Source: Streptococcus sp. SN-1
GTDB taxonomy: Bacteria; Bacillota; Bacilli; Lactobacillales; Streptococcaceae
Assembly (NCBI RefSeq): GCF_041154385.1
Contig: NZ_AP028929.1
Span: 186,001 to 250,000 of the forward strand
Direction: 5' to 3'
DNA length: 64,000 bases
The notes below the pieces were generated by a model. The model did no database searches, was not told where the DNA came from, and saw nothing but the letters and a program-made list of their open reading frames with translations. Made by a program: the position numbers and the translations under genes. Positions 20,211 through 27,103 of the stretch are shown here, in pieces (the first letter of the stretch is position 1; each line of letters starts with the position of its first letter).

Positions 20211-21077
20211 ATGATTTTACAAGCTAAACATTTGACTAAATGGTACGGCGATCATATGGCTGTTGACGATATTCAGTTAGAGTTTGAAAAAGGGAGTTTT
20301 AATGCTATTTTGGGTCCAAATGGTGCAGGAAAATCAACCACCATTTCCATGTTAATCGGTTTGAAAAAGCCTACAAAAGGTCAGATTCGATATGCGCCAA
20401 ATACGAAAATCGGAGTAGTTTTTCAAGCTAGTGTACTGGATGACATGTTGACGGTTAGGGAAAATCTTACGATTCGTGCTCAACAGTATAAGGAGATTGT
20501 TGCAAGTCGTGTGGATGATTTGATCCATCAACTGGGTTTGACTGCTTTCCAGAAGCAACTATATGGGACTTTGTCAGGTGGGCAAAAACGTAGGGTTGAT
20601 ATTGCGCGTGCTCTTCTTTCACAGCCAGATATTCTTTTCTTAGATGAACCAACGACAGGTCTAGATATTCAGACTCGCAAAGCCATTTGGGATTTACTGT
20701 CTCGACTACAAAAGGATGAAGGGATGACTATTATCTTAACGACTCATTATCTGGATGAAGCGGATGAAGCGGATCAGATTTATATCGTTGATCATGGGAA
20801 AATGATTGCGCAAGGTTCTGCGACGGTTATTAAAAGTCAGTATGCATCTAATATTCTAAAAATTCGTTTTAAAGAAATGAAGGATTTAGAAAAGTTGCTA
20901 CAGACTGGAATGACAGTAAAGGAAGAAAATGAGTTGGAATATCTTTTTTATCCAAGGACATCACTGGAAGCTATTGAATATTTGGCAAAAGTACGAGAAG
21001 AAATTGATTCTTTTGAGTTTCGTCCAGGTACCATGGATGATGCCTTTATTGCACTTACAGGAAGAGAGGTTCGCTAA
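20211..21077 (+). CDS. ABC transporter ATP-binding protein
   Basis: A 288-residue ABC ATPase of the type paired with ABC-2 exporters (drug or peptide efflux). It has Walker A GPNGAGKST (about 36-44), signature LSGGQKRRVDIARA, Walker B ILFLDEPTTGLD and an H-loop in LTTHYLDEADEA. The ATG at 20211 is chosen because AGAGGAGGAA stands before it; an upstream in-frame start at 20085 would add 42 unrelated residues. Its last base overlaps the permease ATG (TAATG). It is the first gene of a four-gene operon with a LytTR regulator. Confidence 0.92.
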   Translation: MILQAKHLTKWYGDHMAVDDIQLEFEKGSFNAILGPNGAGKSTTISMLIGLKKPTKGQIRYAPNTKIGVVFQASVLDDMLTVRENLTIRAQQYKEIVASRVDDLIHQLGLTAFQKQLYGTLSGGQKRRVDIARALLSQPDILFLDEPTTGLDIQTRKAIWDLLSRLQKDEGMTIILTTHYLDEADEADQIYIVDHGKMIAQGSATVIKSQYASNILKIRFKEMKDLEKLLQTGMTVKEENELEYLFYPRTSLEAIEYLAKVREEIDSFEFRPGTMDDAFIALTGREVR

Positions 21078-21919
21078 TGTTATCTTTATTGAAACGGAAT
21101 TTTATCTTATATTTTCGTAATCGTTCAGGAGTATTTTTCTCATTATTGGGGGCATTGATTTCCTTCCTCCTTTATATCATTTTTTTGCAGAAGAACTTGA
21201 CAGATGCTTGGTCCCAACTCCCTGATAATACGAACCTTTTAAATAACTGGCTGATGGGTGGGACCTTGGCTGTGACTGGGATTACAACCAGTTTTACGGC
21301 TCTTACACAAATGGTACAGGATCGTGAAAATCAAGTGGATCAAGATCTCTTCTTGACAGATTTGGGTAGCTGGGGTTTACAGGTGTCCTATCTAATCAGT
21401 AGTATTGCCATCTCTTTTGTCATGCAGGTGTTTATGTTTGCTGTTATGGGGCTTTATTTTAAAGAGAGTCCAGTTATCAGTCATTTACCGGAAATTGCTT
21501 TGATTATGTTGTTAAGTAGTCTGCTTTCAAGTTTGATAAATATTCTCTTGATTTACCGTTTTCAATCTGTAGATAGCCTTGGCAAACTGGCAACTATAGT
21601 GGGAACTGCTTCTGGATTTTTAGTAGGAACTTATGTCCCTATTGGAGTATTACCTGATTTTGCACAGATTATCATGAAGTGTACCCCTGCAACTTATATT
21701 GCTTCTCTCTATAGACAAATTTTAATGAAAGAACCATTAGAGACTGCATTTACAGGAAATAGCAGATTGTTAAAGGAATTTCAAGAAAAAATGGGAATCC
21801 AAATCAACTGGCAAGAACTATTGACAAAGGAAGAGACATACTTTATAGTGGTTATTATATGTCTCGTCGCTATTCTTCTTTGGCTTTTATTTGTTAAAGT
21901 ATTTAGCAAGAGAAAATAA
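21077..21919 (+). CDS. ABC-2 type transporter permease
   Basis: A 280-residue membrane protein with about six membrane segments, the partner of the preceding ATPase. A large extracellular or cytoplasmic stretch follows the first segment, and GTYVPIGVLPDFAQ near residue 190 is the conserved ABC-2 region before the last segments. It is translationally coupled to the ATPase. The exported substrate is unknown; the neighbouring LytTR-DUF3021 pair suggests a role in peptide or bacteriocin-related stress. Confidence 0.9.
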   Translation: MLSLLKRNFILYFRNRSGVFFSLLGALISFLLYIIFLQKNLTDAWSQLPDNTNLLNNWLMGGTLAVTGITTSFTALTQMVQDRENQVDQDLFLTDLGSWGLQVSYLISSIAISFVMQVFMFAVMGLYFKESPVISHLPEIALIMLLSSLLSSLINILLIYRFQSVDSLGKLATIVGTASGFLVGTYVPIGVLPDFAQIIMKCTPATYIASLYRQILMKEPLETAFTGNSRLLKEFQEKMGIQINWQELLTKEETYFIVVIICLVAILLWLLFVKVFSKRK

Positions 21920-21937
21920 AAGTATATTGGAGAGAAA

Positions 21938-22393
21938 ATGAAGATTCGTTTTGAAATGAAGGCAGAGTTTTCAGAAAAGGACCCACATATTGTAATTCAG
22001 GCAGCTCAGTTAACCGGCCAAGCAAGGGAAATCATGGAGTATTTAGAACAATTTTCAACGACCAATCAGGTGGCCATTCCTATTCGAACGGATGATTATC
22101 TGGTTATGGTGAAAATTGAGGATCTTATTCTAGCTGATATTGACAAGAATTTATTAACCATTTATACGGTAGACGGGATTTATAAAACTAAGGAAACATT
22201 GACAAACTTTCAGAATCGGATTAATCGGCGTAACTTTATACAGATATCACGCCATTCAATTATAAACATTGACCACTTAGAATCGTTATCAGATAGTTTT
22301 TCAGGGAACATGATGGCTAAAATGACTCGGGGCATCAAATCTAGTGTGAGTCGGAAATACGTTAAGTCCTTAATGAATTATCTAGGTTTATAG
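21938..22393 (+). CDS. LytTR-domain DNA-binding regulator
   Basis: This 151-residue protein has a short N-terminal part and a C-terminal LytTR DNA-binding domain (about 50-150; FIQISRHSIINIDHLESL is the typical motif). It has no receiver domain. Together with the next gene it forms the pattern of LytTR regulatory systems such as HdrRM and BrsRM of S. mutans, where the membrane partner inhibits the regulator. TTGGAGAG precedes the ATG. It probably controls its own operon. Confidence 0.9.
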   Translation: MKIRFEMKAEFSEKDPHIVIQAAQLTGQAREIMEYLEQFSTTNQVAIPIRTDDYLVMVKIEDLILADIDKNLLTIYTVDGIYKTKETLTNFQNRINRRNFIQISRHSIINIDHLESLSDSFSGNMMAKMTRGIKSSVSRKYVKSLMNYLGL

Positions 22394-22402
22394 GAGAAAA
22401 TC

Positions 22403-22822
22403 ATGAAACGATTAATTGATTATTTTGTATCGGGAATGCGTACGGCTTCTTTCTTTTATTTGAGTATGATGTTATTAGCTCAGTGTTATCCAGGTATTAC
22501 CTATCCTGAACCAATGATAAAAAATATTCTAGCTCTGTTTTTAATGGGTGGAATTATGGGGGTATTGACTTTAATACTTGAAAAGCTAGAGTTTCTTGCT
22601 TTTAGTATACGCGTAGGAGTTCATTTATTAGTGACAGCTACTATTTTAGTATTGACCTCTCTATTTTTTGGTTGGGGTTCAGCCTTGTGGAGTCCCTTGC
22701 TTTGGTTCTTTTTCTTGTTAATTTATGGATTGATATGGTTGTATCAAATCTGGCAAACTCACAAACTCACCCAACGAATTAATCAAGCCTTAGAGGATAA
22801 AAGACAGAAAAAGGATAAATAG
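22403..22822 (+). CDS. DUF3021 membrane protein, partner of the LytTR regulator
   Basis: A 139-residue protein with four predicted membrane segments and a charged C-terminal tail (EDKRQKKDK). DUF3021 proteins next to LytTR regulators act as membrane-bound inhibitors in the studied S. mutans systems; that role is inferred here from family and position. The 9-bp spacing and a TAGGAG site show co-expression with the regulator. Confidence 0.88.
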   Translation: MKRLIDYFVSGMRTASFFYLSMMLLAQCYPGITYPEPMIKNILALFLMGGIMGVLTLILEKLEFLAFSIRVGVHLLVTATILVLTSLFFGWGSALWSPLLWFFFLLIYGLIWLYQIWQTHKLTQRINQALEDKRQKKDK

Positions 22823-22916
22823 TGAAGTGTTTAGTATGAAGTTGGAGGAGAGTGCTAGTTTCCATTTAGAGTAATTTATGATATAGTATTTTCAGTGTAA
22901 AAACAAGGAGAAAGCT

Positions 22917-23612
22917 ATGCCAGTAAATGAATATGGTCAGATGATTGGTGAGTCAATGGAAGGTTATACATCCGGTGCACTGCCTTCTATTGATTTCTTA
23001 GAAGGGCGTTATGCTCGGATAGAGGCTCTTTCGGTGGAAAAGCATGCGAAGGATTTATTAGCTGTTTATGGTCCAGATACTCCTCGGGAGATGTGGACTT
23101 ACCTCTTTCAGGAGTCAGTGGCAGATATGGAGGAGCTGGTTAGCCTTTTAAATCAGATGTTAGCTCGTAAGGATCGCTTTTACTATGCGATTGTAGATAA
23201 GGCAACTGGTAAGGCCTTGGGAACTTTTTCTCTTATGCGCATTGACCAAAATAACCGAGTAATAGAAGTGGGTGCCGTCACCTTTTCTCCAGAACTCAGG
23301 GGAACACGAATAGGGACAGAAGCTCAGTATCTCCTGGCGCGCTATGTTTTCGAGGAGCTTAAATATCGTCGCTACGAGTGGAAATGTGATTCTCTTAATC
23401 TGCCATCCAGACGAGCTGCGGAGCGTTTGGGATTTGTCTATGAAGGAACCTTCCGTCAGGCAGTCGTTTATAAGGGGCGTACGAGGGATACGGATTGGTT
23501 GTCTATGATTGATAAGGACTGGCCACAAGTCAAAGCTCGTTTGGAAGCATGGTTGGATCCTGAAAATTTTGATAAAAATGGGCGGCAGTATAAGAGCTTG
23601 AGAGAACTCTAA
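22917..23612 (+). CDS. GNAT family N-acetyltransferase (RimJ/RimL-like)
   Basis: A 231-residue acetyltransferase. The acetyl-CoA-binding part (GAVTFSPELRGTRIGTEAQYL near residues 118-138, then NLPSRRAAERLGFVYEGTFR) is typical of the RimJ/RimL-like subfamily that modifies protein N-termini or small amines. The substrate is unknown. An AAGGAGA site and a TGATATAGT -10 box lie upstream. It is followed by a second, unrelated-size GNAT gene. Confidence 0.9.
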   Translation: MPVNEYGQMIGESMEGYTSGALPSIDFLEGRYARIEALSVEKHAKDLLAVYGPDTPREMWTYLFQESVADMEELVSLLNQMLARKDRFYYAIVDKATGKALGTFSLMRIDQNNRVIEVGAVTFSPELRGTRIGTEAQYLLARYVFEELKYRRYEWKCDSLNLPSRRAAERLGFVYEGTFRQAVVYKGRTRDTDWLSMIDKDWPQVKARLEAWLDPENFDKNGRQYKSLREL

Positions 23613-23623
23613 GAGGTGTTGAG

Positions 23624-24040
23624 ATGATTACTATTAAAAAGCAAGACATTGTCAAGCTAGAGGATGTTTTGCATCTTTATCAGGCTGTCGGTTGGACAAA
23701 TTATACCCATCAACCTCAGATGCTGGAGCAGGCCTTATCTCATTCATTAGCGATTTATGTGGCGCTTGATAGTGATACTGTGGTGGGCTTGGTCCGTTTA
23801 GTCGGAGATGGTTTCTCATCGATTTTTGTCCAGGATTTGATCGTTTTACCTATCTATCAGCGTAAAGGGATTGGTAGAGCCCTAATGAAAGAGGCTTTAG
23901 AGGATTACAAAGATGTCTATCAAGTCCAGCTGGTGACAGAACAGACAGAAAAAACCTTGGTATTCTATCGTTCTATGGGCTTTGAAATCTTATCCACCTA
24001 TAATTGTATAGGGATGACTTGGGTAAATCGAGAAAAATAA
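23624..24040 (+). CDS. GNAT family N-acetyltransferase
   Basis: A 138-residue single-domain acetyltransferase with motif A (LIVLPIYQRKGIGRALMKEA near residues 82-101) and the later FYRSMGFE motif. The substrate cannot be inferred. It lies 11 bp after the previous GNAT gene and is probably co-transcribed. A CiaR-type small RNA promoter starts just beyond its stop. Confidence 0.9.
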   Translation: MITIKKQDIVKLEDVLHLYQAVGWTNYTHQPQMLEQALSHSLAIYVALDSDTVVGLVRLVGDGFSSIFVQDLIVLPIYQRKGIGRALMKEALEDYKDVYQVQLVTEQTEKTLVFYRSMGFEILSTYNCIGMTWVNREK

Positions 24041-24055
24041 CAAAACTAGTTTTTT

Positions 24056-24088
24056 CTTAAGCAAAGTTTAAGGATGGTCTAGTATCAT
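24056..24088 (+). promoter_or_regulatory. CiaR-type promoter of small RNA B
   Basis: CTTAAG-N5-TTTAAG (24056-24072), 10 bp, then TATCAT (24083-24088). The first half-site differs by one base from the consensus. Confidence 0.8.
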
Positions 24089-24094
24089 ATAGTC

Positions 24095-24190
24095 ATTAAA
24101 TAAAGACCTCCTAACTTTATTTAATGAAATCCTAAAACTTTTTTTCATCATAATCTCCTAATGAAGTCACCCAATCAGGTGGCTTTTTTT
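24095..24190 (+). ncRNA. CiaR-dependent small RNA B (csRNA family)
   Basis: A roughly 96-nt RNA starts ATTAAATAAAGACCTCC. Its 5' hairpin ATTAAATAAAG/CTTTATTTAAT presents ACCTCC in a short loop. A single-stranded AATCTCC stretch and a terminator (GTCACC-CAATCA-GGTGGC, then T7) follow. The CCTCC-type sequences can pair with ribosome binding sites. Confidence 0.85.
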
Positions 24191-24246
24191 GTGGGGTGAA
24201 GAGATGCTGATAGAAATTTTTTGAAAAATGGTAGAATTTGAGAAAA

Positions 24247-24279
24247 GTTAAGCTAGTTTTAAGTTTCGTCTTGTATCAT
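24247..24279 (+). promoter_or_regulatory. CiaR-type promoter of small RNA C
   Basis: GTTAAG-N5-TTTAAG (24247-24263), 10 bp, then TATCAT (24274-24279). Confidence 0.8.
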
Positions 24280-24285
24280 ATAATC

Positions 24286-24382
24286 ATTAAATAAAGACCT
24301 CCTAACTTTATTTAATAAAATCCTAAACTTTTCTTTTTCATAATAATCTCCCTTAACTCCACCCAATCAGGTGGAGTTTTTT
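24286..24382 (+). ncRNA. CiaR-dependent small RNA C (csRNA family)
   Basis: A roughly 97-nt RNA, a close copy of small RNA B 190 bp upstream: same 5' hairpin with ACCTCC loop and same AATCTCC stretch. Its terminator stem is ACTCCACC-CAATCA-GGTGGAGT. The tandem arrangement suggests local duplication. Confidence 0.85.
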
Positions 24383-24646
24383 GGCTCTATTTCGGGCTTT
24401 TGAGGACTATTCTAAAATAATTTTCCGATATTTTCCGGTATTTTCGGATTTTGGTCGGGGAATTGGAGGGGACTTTTTTAGGAAATATGACTAAGAAATA
24501 GGTCTGTTGTTGCTTCGGCTACTTCAAACTCAATTTGATTGTAAGTGACTGTGAATTAAAGGGTTAGAACTGCTGTAATAACGATTTTGCTTGTCCATGA
24601 GTGACGCATCATATTGCTGTACGGCGGTTAAAGAGAATGTAAACTT
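24383..24646 (+). other. Gap between small RNA C and toxin-antitoxin module 1
   Basis: No gene is supported here. The first 50 bases (24383-24430) are repeated at 24955-25003, evidence of a tandem duplication of this neighbourhood. Short frames on the minus strand near 24500-24620 look protein-like but carry stops and no start with a ribosome binding site. Confidence 0.5.
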
Positions 24647-24675
24647 TTGACAAAATTCGTGAACTGTGGGATAAT
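24647..24675 (+). promoter_or_regulatory. Promoter of antitoxin RNA 1
   Basis: TTGACA (24647-24652), a 17-bp spacer and GATAAT (24670-24675): near-consensus and clearly stronger than the opposing toxin promoter. Confidence 0.85.
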
Positions 24676-24681
24676 GGAAGG

Positions 24682-24757
24682 GAATTAAGGATTAGTTCTA
24701 TATCATAGGCTAGAAAAGACCCCAAGCTCACGACCAAATAAGCTTGGGGTCTTTTTT
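24682..24757 (+). ncRNA. Antitoxin RNA of Fst-type module 1
   Basis: The predicted RNA of about 75 nt runs towards the toxin gene and ends at the shared terminator. Its segment TTAAGGATTAGTTC (24685-24698), continuing to a CATAGG segment, repeats the + strand of the toxin start region (24836-24849 and beyond), so the RNA can pair with the toxin mRNA around its start codon. This is the layout of RNA II in the E. faecalis par system. Confidence 0.85.
24714..24757. terminator. Bidirectional terminator of module 1
   Basis: AAAAGACCCCAAGCT pairs with AGCTTGGGGTCTTTT, with T-runs on both strands; it is shared by the convergent antitoxin RNA and toxin mRNA. Confidence 0.88.
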
Positions 24758-24761
24758 GACA

Positions 24762-24854
24762 CTATTTGTCCTTGTTTAGCCATTTATCGACTAAGCGAAG
24801 AACAACACCGACCGCGATTGGTCCGATGATAGTTTTAAGGATTAGTTCCATCAT
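24762..24854 (-). CDS. Fst/Ldr-family type I toxin, module 1
   Basis: A 30-residue peptide (MMELILKTIIGPIAVGVV..., then a DKWLNKDK tail) with one hydrophobic helix and a charged C-terminus, as in Fst of plasmid pAD1 and chromosomal relatives. Such toxins insert into the membrane and disturb envelope and cell division. The ribosome binding site is very strong (AGGAGGTGA, 8 nt before the first ATG). An extended -10 box lies on the minus strand (TGGTATAAT, TATAAT at 24902-24907). Residues 3-4 are EL where modules 2 and 3 have DT, exactly where the RNA pairing region lies. Confidence 0.9.
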   Translation of the reverse strand: MMELILKTIIGPIAVGVVLRLVDKWLNKDK

Positions 24855-24901
24855 GGGCTATCTCACCTCCTTTCGTAGGCGGTGTAGAAGTGCCGTAGAA
24901 T

Positions 24902-24910
24902 ATTATACCA
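24902..24910 (-). promoter_or_regulatory. Toxin 1 promoter (extended -10)
   Basis: TGGTATAAT on the minus strand, with no good -35 box at 17 bp. The transcript would have a leader of about 40 nt. Confidence 0.7.
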
Positions 24911-24927
24911 CATAAGTGCTCAACTAG

Positions 24928-24956
24928 GGAGTCACCTAATCAGGTGGAGTTTTTTG
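24928..24956 (+). repeat. Orphan copy of a small RNA terminator
   Basis: AGTCACC-TAATCA-GGTGGAG followed by T6 is the csRNA-type terminator, but no CiaR box or RNA body precedes it. It is continued by the same 50 bases that follow the terminator of small RNA C, so it marks the joint of a duplication. Confidence 0.7.
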
Positions 24957-25058
24957 GCTCTATTTCAGGCTTTTGGTGACTATTCTAAAAATAATTTTCC
25001 GATAACTTTCTCTTAATTTAGCGTCTTGTCGTACAGAGGTTCAAGAGAATATAAACCT

Positions 25059-25087
25059 TTGACAAATTTTGTGAACTATGGGATAAT
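25059..25087 (+). promoter_or_regulatory. Promoter of antitoxin RNA 2
   Basis: TTGACA (25059-25064), 17 bp, GATAAT (25082-25087). Confidence 0.85.
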
Positions 25088-25093
25088 AAAAGG

Positions 25094-25168
25094 GAATTAA
25101 GTATTGTGTCTATATCATAGGCTAGAAAAGACCCCAAGCTCACGTCCAAATAAGCTTGGGGTCTTTTT
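25094..25168 (+). ncRNA. Antitoxin RNA of Fst-type module 2
   Basis: It has the same layout as module 1, but the pairing segment reads TTAAGTATTGTGTC instead of TTAAGGATTAGTTC. It matches its own toxin gene (TTAAGTATTGTATC in the + strand at 25247-25260) except for one base that would form a G-U pair. The bidirectional terminator is at 25126-25168. Confidence 0.85.
25126..25168. terminator. Bidirectional terminator of module 2
   Basis: The same ACCCCAAGCT / AGCTTGGGGT stem as module 1, flanked by A and T runs. Confidence 0.88.
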
Positions 25169-25172
25169 GACA

Positions 25173-25265
25173 CTATTTGTCCTTGTTTAGCCATTTATCG
25201 ACTAAGCGAAGAACGACACCGACCACAATTGGTCCGATGATAGTTTTAAGTATTGTATCCATCAT
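25173..25265 (-). CDS. Fst/Ldr-family type I toxin, module 2
   Basis: A 30-residue hydrophobic peptide starting MMDTILKTIIGPIVVGVV and ending DKWLNKDK. Compared with module 1 it has D-T for E-L at residues 3-4 and V for A at 14. It has the same strong ribosome binding site and a minus-strand TATAAT box (25313-25318). It opens the near-identical 193-bp block also found at module 3. Confidence 0.9.
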   Translation of the reverse strand: MMDTILKTIIGPIVVGVVLRLVDKWLNKDK

Positions 25266-25706
25266 GGGCTATCTCACCTCCTTTCGTAGGCGGTGTAGCA
25301 GTGCCGAACAATATTATACCATAAAAGAGAAATTGGACAAAACTCAATTTCAAGAGAAAATGAAGTAAATCTTCCCACAATAAAACACATAGTATCAAGG
25401 TTTTTCAACACCTGATATTATGCGTTTTTTGATTTTAAAGACTTTTTCTCAGACTCATGATTGGTTTTGTCAGTTTTCTTACCTTCTCTTTACAGAGACT
25501 GAACTTTACACGGCAGATTTGGCATAAAATGGATTATTTGGTTTTACGACTTTCTTTATCATCTTTAATTTAGTTTTTTGTATTAGCAAGTTTGACCGGT
25601 TACAAGTGGAAGAGGGGATATTAACAAAAGTGGAGAAAACTACATTAGTTCCTCTCCACTTTTACGTTTCTAGCTAATTGGTAATTATAACTTATTACGA
25701 TTGAAG
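25266..25706 (+). other. Gap between toxin module 2 and the HTH-TPR regulator
   Basis: It contains the toxin 2 leader and promoter (to 25320), a large bidirectional hairpin with T-run (about 25384-25430; CATAGTATCAAGG with CCTGATATTATG) and a second stem AAAAGTGGAG/CTCCACTTTT (25626-25663), probably the terminator of the regulator gene on the minus strand. A protein-like frame at 25450-25677 is broken by a stop and is not called. Confidence 0.5.
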
Positions 25707-26567
25707 TCACCTATCCTTATCTTTCAAAAAATGATCAATCTTAGCCATCATGAGCTTGTGCTCGTATATTTTACAGATATCACGAGCCTGTAAATAATAG
25801 TCAAGAATTTCATCGTGCTTTAAAAAATCTTTTCCGGCATTTGCAACGATAGTTAAAAGAGGCGCCAGCTGATAGCTGGTCTCTTTTTGTTTACAAAAGT
25901 CAATGGTTTCTAAGGCTTCTTGGACGGCTTCTAATTCCTTCCCTTTAGAGTGTAAATAATAGGCGAAATTATGTTTAACTCGAATATAACCAAATAAATA
26001 CTCTTGGTGGTTTAAATCTTTTTCCTGATACAAACTGATAAGAAGTGAGTTGTTTTCTTCGTATTCTGCATCACGCCCTACAGAAAAATAAAAATTAGAT
26101 AAAGTATTGAGGAGTTTAAGATACACAGATGAGCTGATTGAAAGCTTTGGCAAAGCGTTTTCTAGACTGGCGATAGCTTCATCTTTGGAACTATGTAAGT
26201 AGAAAAGGATAATCGCTTGAATCCATAGAAGATAAAATTCATCCTCAGTAGATAGATACTGAGACTTTTCTTTTTCTAAGTTTAAGAGGTATTCTAAATC
26301 CTCGTAATTACGATCTTCAAGTAATTTTTCTGCTAATTTCTTAAACGGTGTTATATTGGAAGTCATTTCAATCTGTTCATCGAAAAAATAATCTAAGGGA
26401 ACTTGAAGCCGATTTGCAAGTTTATAGAGTAAATCAGCAGCAGGCATATAGTTGCCACGTTCTATTTTGCTGATTTGGCTTTGCTCACAAATTCCTTCGG
26501 AAAGTGTTTTTTGTGAGAATCCTTTTTCTTTTCTCTTGGATTTTAGTTTATCAGATAATATGCTCAT
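25707..26567 (-). CDS. PlcR-like HTH-TPR regulator (RRNPP type)
   Basis: This 286-residue protein has an N-terminal XRE helix-turn-helix (about 5-62; SQKTLSEGICEQSQISKIER) and a long helical C-terminal region of TPR-like repeats (about 70-286). This is the layout of PlcR, ComR and TprA, whose TPR part binds a short imported signal peptide. It is divergent from a 32-residue peptide gene and an ABC operon, so it probably controls them. The minus-strand start at 26567 has AAGG upstream. No cognate signal peptide is proven. Confidence 0.85.
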   Translation of the reverse strand: MSILSDKLKSKRKEKGFSQKTLSEGICEQSQISKIERGNYMPAADLLYKLANRLQVPLDYFFDEQIEMTSNITPFKKLAEKLLEDRNYEDLEYLLNLEKEKSQYLSTEDEFYLLWIQAIILFYLHSSKDEAIASLENALPKLSISSSVYLKLLNTLSNFYFSVGRDAEYEENNSLLISLYQEKDLNHQEYLFGYIRVKHNFAYYLHSKGKELEAVQEALETIDFCKQKETSYQLAPLLTIVANAGKDFLKHDEILDYYLQARDICKIYEHKLMMAKIDHFLKDKDR

Positions 26568-26679
26568 CTTTAAACCTTCTTTAAATAAATTTACGATTAA
26601 TTATATACTTTTAATCTCTATTTTTCAACTTTTCAACATAAAATAGTCTCAAAAGAATAAATCGAAAAAAAACTGAAAA

Positions 26680-26732
26680 AAAGAATACTTTTTATTGACA
26701 AAGAATATTTAAAGTAGTACACTTACAAGTGT
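26680..26732 (+). promoter_or_regulatory. Promoter and putative operators of the peptide-ABC operon
   Basis: TTGACA (26695-26700), 17 bp and TACACT (26718-26723) form a strong promoter. Two copies of AAAGAATA(C/T)TT (26680-26691 and 26700-26711) lie exactly 20 bp apart around the -35 box. An inverted repeat ACACTT-AC-AAGTGT (26719-26732) covers the -10 box and start site. These are candidate binding sites for the divergent regulator. Confidence 0.65.
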
Positions 26733-26756
26733 AAAGATAAGAAAAAGGTGGTTAAT

Positions 26757-26855
26757 ATGAGTATTTTAGTAAAGTTTCGTAAAATCATTTTTAGATTATC
26801 TTTTTTCAGAATTGTTTGTAAGCGGTTGCGTTTAAAAACTGTAAATCAATCATAA
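26757..26855 (+). CDS. Small cationic peptide (32 aa), possible signal or bacteriocin-like peptide
   Basis: A strong promoter and AAGGTGG serve this short frame, MSILVKFRKIIFRLSFFR followed by IVCKRLRLKTVNQS. It has nine Lys/Arg and no acidic residue, with hydrophobic residues between the charges, so an amphipathic membrane-active helix is likely. It has no double-glycine leader or cleavable signal peptide. Its position between a PlcR-like regulator and an ABC exporter suggests a pheromone precursor, a small bacteriocin-like peptide, or a leader peptide. I do not recognise a family. Confidence 0.6.
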   Translation: MSILVKFRKIIFRLSFFRIVCKRLRLKTVNQS

Positions 26856-27103
26856 TATATTTGGGGTTCGAGAGTTATACAATAAGCTGCAACAACTAGT
26901 GGAGTTGATCTTGAGCTGGCGGATTGATTTATTAAACTTTTTGTGAAGTAACATTTATAAAATGGATCGTGCCACAGATTGAAGGACTTAAAGGGGGATT
27001 GTAAGTTTGCTATACCCTATTACCCTCTCCTATAAGTAGTTATACAGGAACTACTCTATTATGTCTTTTGATGTGGGTGTATAGATGTTAGGAGGAGAAT
27101 AAA
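26856..27103 (+). other. Leader region between the peptide and the ABC operon
   Basis: A 248-bp stretch within the predicted transcript. It holds a hairpin AGTAGTT-ATACAGG-AACTACT (about 27036-27057) without a T-run, and a few frames under 15 codons, one of them TTG-initiated behind GGAG near 26910. None is convincing as a gene. It may carry attenuation or RNA processing signals. Confidence 0.4.

Noticed and set aside
24500..24625. Minus-strand frames reading MDKQNRYYSSSNPLIHS and TYNQIEFEVAEATTDLF
   Set aside because: They are in different frames with stops between them and no ribosome binding site. At best a decayed gene fragment.
25450..25677. Protein-like frame (QTHDWFCQFSYLLFTETELY..., then NGLFGFTTFFIIFNLVF)
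   Set aside because: It has an internal TAA at 25525-25527, no start with a ribosome binding site, and overlap with a terminator stem. It could be the remains of a small membrane protein but is not supported.
26900..27010. Very short frames in the leader of the ABC operon (a TTG-started MSWRIDLLNFL and a GTG-started VPQIEGLKGGL)
   Set aside because: Only 11 codons each. The first has GGAG at a fair distance but there is no other support, so neither can be told from chance.
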